A stretch of DNA of 8,826 nucleotides from Porticoccaceae bacterium (GCA_030590275.1 JAUUYV010000047.1:1-8826); one strand, 5' to 3'; shown: positions 1 to 7,985, counted from the stretch's first letter. Numbers and translations: made by a program. The notes: a model not told the origin generated them from the sequence alone.

Positions 1-457
1 ACCAAATATCCTCGCAAACACTAATCGCAGTTTCGACTCCGCCAATACTTAATACACAAGGATTCGAACCCGGCGTAAAGTACCGCTTTTCATCAAACAC
101 CTTGTAATTGGGTAAGTTATTTTTGTAGTATTCGGCAACTATTTTGCCATCGCAAATTACACCGGCGGCATTAAACAGGGTATTACCTTGCAACCGTGGA
201 TATCCCACTATCGCAACGATTCCCGTACATGCCCCCACAAGCTGTTCCAGGGCACGCTCTATGCGAGTTTCCAGACTCGGCCGTAACAATAGGTCTTCGG
301 GCGGGTAACCAATTAACGCGAGCTCGGGAAATACGACAATATCCGCCGATAGTTCGTCTCGAGCCCGCTCCAAATACTGGATTATCTTGTCGACATTACC
401 GGGAATATCACCCACCAAAGGGTTTAATTGAGCTATAGCAACCGTGAACCGGGTCAT
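1..457 (-). CDS. nadE: Glutamine-dependent NAD+ synthetase, N-terminal glutaminase part (partial)
   Basis: This is the 5' end of a gene reading leftwards off the window; 152 codons are visible with no stop. The protein starts MTRFTVAIAQLNPLVGDIPG and is the nitrilase-fold glutaminase domain of two-domain NAD+ synthetase. That enzyme hydrolyses glutamine and passes the ammonia to a C-terminal synthetase domain, which amidates deamido-NAD+ using ATP in the last step of cytosolic NAD+ synthesis. The nitrilase catalytic triad is complete: Glu45 in FPEL, Lys112 in KNNLPNY (followed by the typical VFDE) and Cys148 in VCEDIW. The whole protein is normally about 540 residues, so the synthetase domain lies outside the window. 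The ATG at 457 gives the usual short N-terminus before the first strand (FTVAIAQLN); no clear Shine-Dalgarno sequence precedes it. It is transcribed divergently from pilS and has no evident functional tie to it. A stand-alone amidohydrolase is unlikely given the NadE-type KNNLPNYKVFDE motif. Confidence 0.93.
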   Translation of the reverse strand, partial: MTRFTVAIAQLNPLVGDIPGNVDKIIQYLERARDELSADIVVFPELALIGYPPEDLLLRPSLETRIERALEQLVGACTGIVAIVGYPRLQGNTLFNAAGVICDGKIVAEYYKNNLPNYKVFDEKRYFTPGSNPCVLSIGGVETAISVCEDIW

Positions 458-536
458 AAAAATGTACTACATCATGCTAGGGACGGGTATTTTCAGCTAA
501 AATTAGGCCTAGAGTAAAGAAGCAATATCCAAGCCT
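458..536. promoter_or_regulatory. Divergent nadE/pilS intergenic region
   Basis: These 79 bases separate the divergent starts of nadE and pilS and must hold both promoters unless transcription begins inside a gene. On the plus strand TAAAAT at 498-503 resembles a -10 box for pilS, but the hexamer about 17 bases upstream (TGCTAG) is a poor -35 match, so this is only a candidate. No sigma-54 (-24/-12) element is visible. The pilS start at 537 is preceded only by a weak purine stretch (AAAGAAG, 516-522), so modest translation of the kinase is plausible. Nothing else recognisable is present. Confidence 0.3.
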
Positions 537-2165
537 ATGGCCACCACCCCAATTATCCCGGCTATCGTTAAGCCCCATGCCGACTCGATCAGAGTCTATT
601 CCTATTACCGCTTATTCTTGTCCTTGCTGTTTTTGACCATGATGTTGAGTGGGGTTTCATCTCGGACCCTGGGTATCGAGCAACCGCTAACCTTCCAGAT
701 AACCGTGTTCAGCTACACAGGCTTATCAGTTGTACTGTTGATTCATTTACTTGGGCGTCGATTCACTCTCGGTGCCACCAGCCTGTTTCTACACTTACTG
801 GTGGATATTTGCTGCATCAGTCTCATTACCTTTACTAGTGGCGGTCTTAGCAGCGGGCTCGGTTTTCTGTTGATCGTCACCGTAGCTACTGGCTCCATCG
901 CCTTTACCGGAAGGCTATCACTATTGCTCGCCGCAGTAGCCAGTATTACCTTATTGATACAGGAGTTTTTCGCCAACCTGTACTTTGCCTCAGCCAGTAA
1001 CACCTTAATCCCGGCGGGTATTCTCGGCACTCTGCTTTTCGTTACTGCTCTGATCTTCTGGCAACTTAACAAGCGCCTCAGTACAGCACAGAACAGGGTC
1101 GCCCTTCACGCACAGGAAACAGCACACCTTCAACAGCTCAACGAACTCATTGTGCAACGCATGTTGACTGGCTTACTAGTCGTTAATCAAACTGGGGATA
1201 TTGAACTAGTCAATAATGCAGCCGTCGAGCTGCTCGGGGGGCACCAACCCCAAAAGCCGTTGGTCCCAGGCCAAAACCTAAGAATCGCACCCCACCTTCA
1301 TCAACAATATACGCGCTGGCAAGACTACCCCTGGCTCAAACCAGAACCATTCAAAAATCCAACAGGCAGTGAAATACAGGCGAGTTTCGCCTCTCTCAAA
1401 GAACAGGAGCTGACACGCACATTGATCTTCCTCGAAGATACTCGCTCCAGCGCACAGCGCGCGCAACAACTCAAACTCTCTTCACTCGGTCAGTTGACCG
1501 GCAGCATTGCCCATGAAATCCGCAATCCCCTGGGGGCAATCAGTCACGCGGCACAATTGTTGTCCGAGGACAATAACAACACCCCACAACAGACCAGGCT
1601 ATCTGACATTATCACCAGGCACGCTAATCGACTGAATCAAATTGTTGAAAACATCATGCAATTGTCACAACAAAAACAGCCCGAACTCAAAAAACTGAAT
1701 TTAGAAAAAACCCTGCAAACGTTTATCGAAGAATTCAAAGACTCACAAAAGGAAAAAATTGCTATCGATCTGAGCGGAGAACCAGTATCCGCTTATTTTG
1801 ACACCTCTCACTTACAGCAGGTACTGACTAATTTGCTTGATAATGCATTGAGGTACAGTCGAGATCATACCGGTCAGGCGTGGGCAGGACTTCACTATGG
1901 AATACACCCCACCTCAAATTTACCTTATCTACTAGTTGAAGATCTGGGACCGGGAGTTCCCGAAACTGAGCGCGACCGTATTTTTGAACCGTTTTTCACT
2001 ACGTCCCACAACGGTACAGGGCTCGGCTTGTATATTTCCCGAGAGTTGTGTGAAATGAACTACTCGACGCTGGATTACCTGGAAACCGACACCAAACGAA
2101 GTTGCTTCAGACTTGGCTTCGCTCACCCCGACCGTACGCTAAGCCAAACTAAACACGAGCATTGA
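537..2165 (+). CDS. pilS: Sensor histidine kinase PilS of the PilS/PilR system
   Basis: A 542-residue inner-membrane histidine kinase that controls type IV pilin expression through PilR. The N-terminal third has about six hydrophobic segments (roughly residues 24-42, 52-72, 78-100, 105-124, 126-150 and 157-176). A PAS-like region follows (about 203-300, beginning LNELIVQRMLTGLLVVN). The dimerisation domain carries the H-box SIAHEIRNPLGAISHAAQLL, with His326 as the predicted phosphorylation site. The ATPase domain has an N-box (NLLDNALRYS, from Asn432), a G1 box EDLGPGVP (from Glu468) and a G2 box GTGLGL (493-498). Length, domain order and H-box match Pseudomonas PilS, where the membrane segments interact with pilin monomers as the signal; that sensing mode is inferred here. 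The gene is followed by pilR after 10 bases, and the pilR ribosome binding site overlaps the pilS stop codon, so the two are cotranscribed. No frameshift or missing catalytic residue is seen. Confidence 0.95.
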   Translation: MATTPIIPAIVKPHADSIRVYSYYRLFLSLLFLTMMLSGVSSRTLGIEQPLTFQITVFSYTGLSVVLLIHLLGRRFTLGATSLFLHLLVDICCISLITFTSGGLSSGLGFLLIVTVATGSIAFTGRLSLLLAAVASITLLIQEFFANLYFASASNTLIPAGILGTLLFVTALIFWQLNKRLSTAQNRVALHAQETAHLQQLNELIVQRMLTGLLVVNQTGDIELVNNAAVELLGGHQPQKPLVPGQNLRIAPHLHQQYTRWQDYPWLKPEPFKNPTGSEIQASFASLKEQELTRTLIFLEDTRSSAQRAQQLKLSSLGQLTGSIAHEIRNPLGAISHAAQLLSEDNNNTPQQTRLSDIITRHANRLNQIVENIMQLSQQKQPELKKLNLEKTLQTFIEEFKDSQKEKIAIDLSGEPVSAYFDTSHLQQVLTNLLDNALRYSRDHTGQAWAGLHYGIHPTSNLPYLLVEDLGPGVPETERDRIFEPFFTTSHNGTGLGLYISRELCEMNYSTLDYLETDTKRSCFRLGFAHPDRTLSQTKHEH

Positions 2166-2170
2166 AGGAA
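2164..2170 (+). promoter_or_regulatory. Ribosome binding site of pilR overlapping the pilS stop
   Basis: GAAGGAA starts inside the pilS TGA (2163-2165) and ends 5 bases before the pilR ATG at 2176. The overlap fixes the pilR start and suggests translational coupling of kinase and regulator. Confidence 0.7.
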
Positions 2171-2175
2171 AACCA

Positions 2176-3591
2176 ATGACGCTGCGAAAAGCATTAATTA
2201 TTGACGACGAACCCGATATTCGTGAGCTGCTCACCATAACTCTGGAGCAACTCGATCTGGATGTGAGCGAAGCTGCTAACCTTACCGATGGTATTGCCGA
2301 ATTAAAAAAAGACCACTTTGATTTTTGCCTGACCGATATGCGCCTACCCGACGGCAATGGTCTAAATATAATTGATCATATCCAGTTGAAATATCCAGAT
2401 TTACCTGTCGCCATGATTACCGCACACGGGAATACCGAAATGGCCGTAGAAGCATTGCAACGGGGAGCCTTTGATTTCGTATCCAAGCCCGTACAACTGG
2501 AGCGCTTACGCAGTCTAGTACAAACAGCCCTGAAACTTCGGCAACCTAAGCCCCAAATCTGCGAAGCGTTTAAACGCGATAACTTTATCGGAGATTCCCA
2601 GGCCATCAACCAACTACGTAGCCAAATCTCTAAGGTCGCCCGTAGCCAGGCTCCTATTTTTATTAGCGGAGAATCCGGCAGTGGGAAAGAAATTGTTGCA
2701 CGCTCCATCCACCTTCAGGGACCGCGGGCCGATGGACCTTTTATCCCGGTAAACTGTGGGGCCATTCCTTCAGAGTTAATGGAAAGCGAGTTTTTTGGCC
2801 ATACCAAAGGCAGCTTCACTGGCGCGTATAACGATAAGCAGGGGCTCTTTGAAGCAGCTAACGGCGGCACCCTGTTTCTCGATGAAGTTGCCGATTTACC
2901 GCTCACAATGCAAGTCAAATTATTGCGTAGTATTCAGGAGAAGTCTGTGCGAGCTGTCGGCGACGACAGAGAAACTCCAGTGGACGTACGCATATTAAGT
3001 GCAACACACAAGAACCTCGAACACGAAATCGCCACCGGCCTGTTTCGGAAAGATTTATATTACCGCATCAACGTCATTGAACTTAGCGTTCCCAGCCTTC
3101 GAGAACATCCAGAAGACATTCCTGCTCTTGCAACACATTTCCTGGAAAAGCTGAGCGCCGAGTCACCCACACCGCAGCTTAGCCCCGGGGCATTAGAGGC
3201 ACTTAGCCAGCATGCATTTCCAGGCAATGTTCGCGAACTAGAGAATCTACTCGAAAGAGCCTACACCCTCTATCAGGGCGAAGTCATCGAAGTTGAAGAC
3301 CTACAATTTACCAGCTCTCGCACGCAAAAAGACGTAGAAATCGAGCAATCAAAACAGGCGGAAACCTCGGACACAAGCGATGTTGATCCACATCACTTCC
3401 CTGTCTCGGCAATGCAACCAGAGCCACTGGAAAACATTTCCGATCTGGATAAGTACCTGGCTGATATTGAACGCTCCATCCTCGAGCGCACTCTGCAGGC
3501 AACCCGATGGAACAAGACCGCAGCTGCCGAAAAACTTGGTATTAGTTTTCGGCAAATACGGTATAAATTGAAGAAACTCGGAATAGAATAA
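2176..3591 (+). CDS. pilR: Sigma-54-dependent response regulator PilR
   Basis: A 471-residue NtrC-family activator and the cognate partner of PilS. When phosphorylated it binds upstream of the major pilin promoter and remodels sigma-54 RNA polymerase using ATP. The receiver domain (about 1-120) has the acidic pair Asp10/Asp11 and phospho-acceptor Asp54 in LTDMRLPDG. The AAA+ domain (about 140-370) begins FIGDSQAINQL and has Walker A GESGSGKE (165-172), the sigma-54 contact loop GSFTGA (212-217), Walker B LFLDEVADL with Asp236/Glu237, and the late motif FPGNVRELENLLERAYTL. A variable linker leads to a C-terminal Fis-type helix-turn-helix (about 430-471, TAAAEKLGISFRQIRYKLKK). The contact loop has Ser where most family members have Ala (GAFTGA); I recall the same change in Pseudomonas PilR, so it supports the assignment rather than suggesting loss of function. 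The length is typical. The major pilin gene, its usual target, is not in the window. Confidence 0.96.
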   Translation: MTLRKALIIDDEPDIRELLTITLEQLDLDVSEAANLTDGIAELKKDHFDFCLTDMRLPDGNGLNIIDHIQLKYPDLPVAMITAHGNTEMAVEALQRGAFDFVSKPVQLERLRSLVQTALKLRQPKPQICEAFKRDNFIGDSQAINQLRSQISKVARSQAPIFISGESGSGKEIVARSIHLQGPRADGPFIPVNCGAIPSELMESEFFGHTKGSFTGAYNDKQGLFEAANGGTLFLDEVADLPLTMQVKLLRSIQEKSVRAVGDDRETPVDVRILSATHKNLEHEIATGLFRKDLYYRINVIELSVPSLREHPEDIPALATHFLEKLSAESPTPQLSPGALEALSQHAFPGNVRELENLLERAYTLYQGEVIEVEDLQFTSSRTQKDVEIEQSKQAETSDTSDVDPHHFPVSAMQPEPLENISDLDKYLADIERSILERTLQATRWNKTAAAEKLGISFRQIRYKLKKLGIE

Positions 3592-3663
3592 ATTTAGCTG
3601 ATAAAGATAGCGTTTACGCGAAAGCAGATTTTAGAGATACCCTCGAGCAAAAGCTACCACGTA
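3592..3663. other. Convergent intergenic region between pilR and pilE
   Basis: These 72 bases lie between the ends of two converging transcription units. No strong GC-rich stem with a T-run is present on either strand. The only symmetrical structure is an imperfect hairpin at 3636-3665: GATAC/GTATC arms, a 5-by-5 mismatch, then AGC-AAAA-GCT. It runs into the pilE stop codon and lacks a T tract, so I do not call it a terminator. Confidence 0.4.
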
Positions 3664-4128
3664 TCACCAACATTTGTCGCCCGCTACTGTCGTAGTTTTC
3701 ACGCCAAGGTGGCTTAAACCAAGATTACCGCAGTCGTCGTCTCTGGTCTGATAATTTTGTCGGGTTGCAGTTAAGGTATACGTGGTAAAAGGCGCGGCAA
3801 CATTCGGCCCAACCACTACACTAATCAGATAAATAGCCCCCGCAGCAGTAGTATTTTGCGACTCTCTATCAATATAGTAGGCCGCGTCGTATCCCAAATT
3901 ATCCAGTGCATTAGCGTAAGTCGAATTAGTGGCAAAAAACTGCTCCTGTCGCGCAGCGACTTCGAGCAAGGTTGCCTCCCCAATCGCCCGGTTGGCTCTA
4001 ACGATATAGCCCTGGTAAGTTGGATAGGAGATAGCAGCCAGAATCGCAACTACTGCAACAACCACCATCAACTCGATCAGTGTGAAACCCGAATAATTTT
4101 TGGGTTTCATGTGGCTATCACACTTCAT
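3664..4128 (-). CDS. pilE: Type IV minor pilin, PilE family
   Basis: A prepilin with the class III signal and hydrophobic helix of type IVa pilins: SG|FTLIELMVVVAVVAILAA. PilD-type peptidase should cut after the Gly (codon 4087-4089) and methylate the new N-terminal Phe. Glu5 of the mature chain is present. The mature protein is about 140 residues, with the common SYPTYQGYIVRANRA helix continuation and a C-terminal Cys pair (DDDCGN and the terminal DKCW), fitting the pilin disulphide loop. As the last visible gene of pilW-pilX-pilY1-pilE it matches Pseudomonas PilE, a minor pilin that helps prime assembly. The start is uncertain. ATG 4128, used here, has TAAGG at 4140-4144 and gives a 14-residue leader. 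ATG 4110 gives an 8-residue leader typical of the family but has no clear ribosome site. ATG 4188 has a good site (GAGGGAG, 4198-4204) and would give a 34-residue leader. The pilin identity is secure; the start is not. Confidence 0.9.
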   Translation of the reverse strand: MKCDSHMKPKNYSGFTLIELMVVVAVVAILAAISYPTYQGYIVRANRAIGEATLLEVAARQEQFFATNSTYANALDNLGYDAAYYIDRESQNTTAAGAIYLISVVVGPNVAAPFTTYTLTATRQNYQTRDDDCGNLGLSHLGVKTTTVAGDKCW

Positions 4129-4197
4129 ATGATAATTTACCTTATGCTCCATAGTTCGTCTCACAGCACGTTTCATCACTCGTTTCATAAACAGGGG

Positions 4198-4204
4198 CTC
4201 CCTC
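4198..4204 (-). promoter_or_regulatory. Shine-Dalgarno-like site ahead of the upstream pilE start
   Basis: On the minus strand GAGGGAG lies in the gap after the pilY1 stop (4225-4227), 9 bases before an in-frame ATG at 4188. It is the purine-rich site closest to the pilY1 stop. It argues that ribosomes may enter pilE well upstream of the start expected from pilin leader length. Confidence 0.5.
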
Positions 4205-4224
4205 AAAGCTTATCTCTTCAAAAA

Positions 4225-7200
4225 TCACTTCTTCAATATATCAATATTACGTTCTCGCCAGTAGAAACGAGTGGGTTTTTGATCCCCAATCGTCGCGCTA
4301 AACCCGGATGAAGTCAGACCCGTATCAGGGCTTACTGCCACAACCCCTCCATCGATCCCTTCAAACAAATCCAGGTAACGGTCGGTTTTGGTATAGCTTC
4401 CTTCCACCGCATCGGGATGCAGGAAAGGCAAGGGAGAGCCATCCGCTATCTTGGTCTGATAAATCCGGCTTCTACCCAGAGGCACACAGCTATCTTCGTC
4501 CACTGTGCCCAACGGCAAATAGGTGGTAAAGGTAACGATATCTGCCGAAACCAGGGGTGATGAGAGCGCTTTTTCGCCAGGTTCCTCCAACTTTAAGCGC
4601 CAACCATACTGCAAACCACTGTTAGTGCTACACCCGGCATCCGTCTGGTTAAGGCAAGTATCGGTAATGTCCACCAGGTAGCCCGAGGCCCCACTGCTGG
4701 TGATCTGATGCTCAATAATGGGTGAGGGAGAGCCACTAATAGTCACTCGATCCTTGATCATAAAGAACCAATTCTGTTTAGTGGCCTCCGACTGGGGGTG
4801 AGCGCGATCGCCTGAACCCAGTACAACCGCATCGAAGAGGCCAAGTCCGTCGCTGCTTTGCACCACCTGTGCTGAATGGAAAAATCGTACATCAGCTGTA
4901 CCAGTGCCGCTAAAGTCCGCGAGGCGGTTAACCTTCCAGTTATTCTCACGTTGATCAGGGTCTGTCCCATCATATTCCGGCAAATCCACCCGCCAAACCT
5001 GGCCGTGGGAATCCCCCACATAGAGCCGATCAATAATCCGGTTGCCGTTGTAGTCCATGGGAATAACCGGTGCAGGAATACTGTGATCCATATCGGCATG
5101 GGTAAATTCATTCTCATCCACACCACCGGTACTGGCACCACCAACGGCTTTCCAGATCAACTCACCGGTACGGGCATGGACCATGAAAATCGCGTTACCC
5201 TTAGGGTCGTCTGCCGTATTGGTGAGATCATCTTTACCAATACGGGAAGTATGAGTCGCGTCCCAACCACCATAATAACCGCCACTTATGAACAGTACTG
5301 GCGTGGGTACTGCAACGCCGCCAAACTCATTAATACCATCGGGCTCGAACTGCACCCAACCCACTCGCGGAGTAGCAAACGACATAGCCATCTCAGAAAA
5401 ATCACCGGTATCGTCCAGGCGCCACAGCAAGCGCGGCAAATCATCGGGGTCTGACACATCCAGGGCGAAATAAGAGTTGCCACCCCGGCGCAGGCCAATG
5501 TACACATAAGCCTTATCGCAATTTTTATCCAGGGGGTCCGCCGTTAAAATGGTACCACCGGCGACACAAGCAGTATCATTACCACCGGCTCCCCGCTCGA
5601 GAGTGCCGTCTTTGTCATTATCAATGGTAAACAGTACCGGTTCACCATCTACTCCATACGGGTGGCCATCATCTCCCACATTAGCGCGAGTTAATAAATC
5701 CGGCACAATGCTCAACAACTGCCGAGGCATCAGTGCCCAGACTTCCTCGCCGTAAGGGTCGGCGGTCTGGCTGGCTACACTGGGTGCGGTAGCCACTGCA
5801 GCAGTATTTCTGATGAAGTGAATCAGCCCATCGTTAGTGCCAAAAATCAGGCGCACGTCCTGGTTATCACTGGAGTGAGTGCCCAGGGCTCCGTAGTTAA
5901 TCGCCAAAGGCCGAGAATGCAGCACATCGGCCCAGAGCCACTCCCGCACATCGTCCCGAAAGGTGTCGGCATCCCAGTCAAACACATCGACACCACGCAC
6001 CCACTTCAACAAAACCTGTGTTGCGTTGATAGCCGCAAGGTCCCGATCATCGCTATCCGTGTAATCGTAGGCTACGCCGGGTTCGGTGGCAGCATTGCTA
6101 ATCACCGACTGCACAAAGCTCGTATTTAAGGTCTCATCAGCATTGCGTACAGTGAGTAGTTTCTGGATAGCCATATCATCCAACAGGGGACTAGCGTCAT
6201 CTGCATTCAGATCTATCAGAGCATTGCCAGTTTTATCCCTGGCATCAAAACTAGCGGCTTCCAGGTACACCTGGCGCAGACCATCGCTGTTAGCCAGCCC
6301 CACATCGCCCTGGGTAGCGGGAGCGATGGGGCGAAAACCAGGAACCTTGTGACCGGAGCCACCCCGATTCACCGAACCGCCATCGCGACCAGACATTTCA
6401 CTCACCGTCGCGTCAAAGTTAACCACATCTTCGGCCAGAGGGTCAGCCCAGATAGTCAGCACATCGTCCTTAAGCCGACCAGTGACCGGATTGAAGGGAG
6501 GGTTCCCCAACGCATCTTCCACCGACAGCACCGAATCACCGGAAATGATGTTTTCCACCAGTTCCAGGCGTTTAACATTACCCAACCACAGAGGGTATCC
6601 GTTAGGATCTACCTTGAACAAAGCCAGAAACAGATTATCCAGGGCCGAGGTTCGGTTTTCCGCATTTACCGGTACCGTTACCGAAACAAACGAAGTACTC
6701 ACCGAATTAATACTACCGAGATCAGTTGTTAAATCGGCCAATAATTTCCCAGGATCACTCAAGGCGTCTCTAGCAAAATTTGTACCGCCCGCCGCCGCAT
6801 AGCCATGGGTCGTGGTATTCGCTTGAGACACGTAGAAGAAGGACGTTACATCCTGGTTGCCATCGACATCGACACCCACAGCAGAGCTGGCATGATCCAG
6901 GTTTTTTAATGCGGAGATCACCCCTGGAAATGTGGATTTATTACCCATAGCCAGGCCACCATCGCCGGTGGCTGAGGTAATGGCGGCTTTCAGCTCATCG
7001 TCGAGTGAGTCTTCCTGCTGCGAAACCTGGAACATCATATTGATGGTAAATGTTTTCGAGCAGGACCAATCGAGCAAAGAATCATAAGGCGCAACATAGC
7101 GGGTCTCACCACTGTTCATAATGGTGGGATCCCAGGTCACTGCCGAAGAAATACGATCGCCATCTTTATTGAGATTGGAATCCAGTGCTGGGTTGTAAGG

Positions 7201-7971
7201 CCCGGTTCCTGTGTAATTCTCACAGGCGCGGGTTTCGCCCGAGGCTCCAAAGGCACAGGTTTGACCACCCACCTTGCGCCCAAACTCAAAATTTAGGTTA
7301 CGACCGGACGTACCACCGGGGCTTTGACTGGCATAGTCATCCCAACCCTCGTCACCTCGCAGCACCTTCTGCCCGGTCAGGTAACGATAGAATTCAAGGA
7401 ATAACTCCTTGCCCTGATAAGGGTGAGCCTCAGCACCCCCAGCCACCGGAATATCGGCCATAATCTCCAATAACTCTGCCTTGGCGCCGTTGGCATCTCC
7501 GGCCTCAAAAATCTCAAAGCCCCGAAGAATATAACCACCGTTACTGCAACCACTGGTTGCATTACCACTGCAGCCGTTTTCGTGGTTCATCATCAAACCC
7601 ACAGACATACCGTCCATCAAGGTTGATTCGAAAATCAGTTTAAAAACAGCGCGAAAGGTATCAAATAAAGTTACCGCATCGGTTGAGATATACAGACCGC
7701 CCGCATCCTGAGGACCGAAATCCATAGCGTCATAGATTTTCGTACCCCCTGTACCCATGGAATCCCGGCAACTCGCCGTCGAGGCATCAGTACAAAAAGT
7801 ACTCCCCAGGTTGGAGCGCCAGTCCAGACTAAACATCAATAATGGCGGTGCAACATTGGTGGTAACCCCAGAGAAAAACAGTTCAGTATCGTCGGCCTGA
7901 GCCTGACTGGCCAACAGCGCCAACGAAAGCAAAGTTCCGTGCAACATGGTCTTCATCGTTAATTTTTTCAT
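4225..7971 (-). CDS. pilY1: PilY1-type calcium-binding type IV pilus tip adhesin
   Basis: A 1248-residue secreted protein. It has a Sec signal peptide (MKKLTMKTMLHGTLLSLALL, probable cleavage after AQA at residue 26). The Cys-rich N-terminal half sits where PilY1 proteins carry a von Willebrand A-like domain; the metal site is degenerate (Asp50-W-R-S-N instead of DxSxS). The C-terminal half (about 690-1150) is the PilY1 beta-propeller, with typical blade motifs: IFGTNDGLIHF (near 707), EVWALMPRQLL, YVYIGLRRGGNSYFALDVSD, DRLYVGDSHGQVWRVDL and VLGSGDRAHP. The conserved calcium loop is DYNGNRIID (973-981); another EF-hand-like loop is DNDKDGTLE (784-792). In Pseudomonas PilY1 sits at the pilus tip with the minor pilins and governs attachment, retraction and surface sensing; that role is inferred. 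The ATG at 7971 has AGGAG 9 bases upstream and begins the signal peptide exactly, so I prefer it to the GTG at 8004, which adds 11 residues and has no ribosome site. The gap to pilX is 33 bases. Confidence 0.95.
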   Translation of the reverse strand: MKKLTMKTMLHGTLLSLALLASQAQADDTELFFSGVTTNVAPPLLMFSLDWRSNLGSTFCTDASTASCRDSMGTGGTKIYDAMDFGPQDAGGLYISTDAVTLFDTFRAVFKLIFESTLMDGMSVGLMMNHENGCSGNATSGCSNGGYILRGFEIFEAGDANGAKAELLEIMADIPVAGGAEAHPYQGKELFLEFYRYLTGQKVLRGDEGWDDYASQSPGGTSGRNLNFEFGRKVGGQTCAFGASGETRACENYTGTGPYNPALDSNLNKDGDRISSAVTWDPTIMNSGETRYVAPYDSLLDWSCSKTFTINMMFQVSQQEDSLDDELKAAITSATGDGGLAMGNKSTFPGVISALKNLDHASSAVGVDVDGNQDVTSFFYVSQANTTTHGYAAAGGTNFARDALSDPGKLLADLTTDLGSINSVSTSFVSVTVPVNAENRTSALDNLFLALFKVDPNGYPLWLGNVKRLELVENIISGDSVLSVEDALGNPPFNPVTGRLKDDVLTIWADPLAEDVVNFDATVSEMSGRDGGSVNRGGSGHKVPGFRPIAPATQGDVGLANSDGLRQVYLEAASFDARDKTGNALIDLNADDASPLLDDMAIQKLLTVRNADETLNTSFVQSVISNAATEPGVAYDYTDSDDRDLAAINATQVLLKWVRGVDVFDWDADTFRDDVREWLWADVLHSRPLAINYGALGTHSSDNQDVRLIFGTNDGLIHFIRNTAAVATAPSVASQTADPYGEEVWALMPRQLLSIVPDLLTRANVGDDGHPYGVDGEPVLFTIDNDKDGTLERGAGGNDTACVAGGTILTADPLDKNCDKAYVYIGLRRGGNSYFALDVSDPDDLPRLLWRLDDTGDFSEMAMSFATPRVGWVQFEPDGINEFGGVAVPTPVLFISGGYYGGWDATHTSRIGKDDLTNTADDPKGNAIFMVHARTGELIWKAVGGASTGGVDENEFTHADMDHSIPAPVIPMDYNGNRIIDRLYVGDSHGQVWRVDLPEYDGTDPDQRENNWKVNRLADFSGTGTADVRFFHSAQVVQSSDGLGLFDAVVLGSGDRAHPQSEATKQNWFFMIKDRVTISGSPSPIIEHQITSSGASGYLVDITDTCLNQTDAGCSTNSGLQYGWRLKLEEPGEKALSSPLVSADIVTFTTYLPLGTVDEDSCVPLGRSRIYQTKIADGSPLPFLHPDAVEGSYTKTDRYLDLFEGIDGGVVAVSPDTGLTSSGFSATIGDQKPTRFYWRERNIDILKK

Positions 7972-7980
7972 ACTGGCTCT

Positions 7981-7985
7981 CTCCT
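7981..7985 (-). promoter_or_regulatory. Ribosome binding site of pilY1
   Basis: AGGAG on the minus strand lies 9 bases before the ATG at 7971. It decides the pilY1 start against the GTG at 8004, which directly abuts the pilX stop codon and has only a T-rich stretch upstream. Confidence 0.75.

Noticed and set aside
196..438. Plus-strand open frame of 80 codons near the left edge
   Set aside because: It is antisense to the nadE glutaminase domain, whose catalytic triad is intact on the minus strand.
3856..4311. Plus-strand open frame of 151 codons opposite pilE and the end of pilY1
   Set aside because: It is antisense to a clear pilin and a clear adhesin C-terminus, with no recognisable motif and no plausible ribosome site.
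4876..5454. Plus-strand open frame of 192 codons opposite pilY1
   Set aside because: It is fully antisense to the conserved propeller region of pilY1, its translation resembles no family I know, and it is explained as a shadow of the coding frame.
7351..7359. RGD tripeptide in PilY1 (residues 205-207), as in the integrin-binding motif known in Pseudomonas PilY1
   Set aside because: It lies near residue 205, far from the position in Pseudomonas PilY1 (near 620), in a different part of the protein. A chance tripeptide is the simpler reading.
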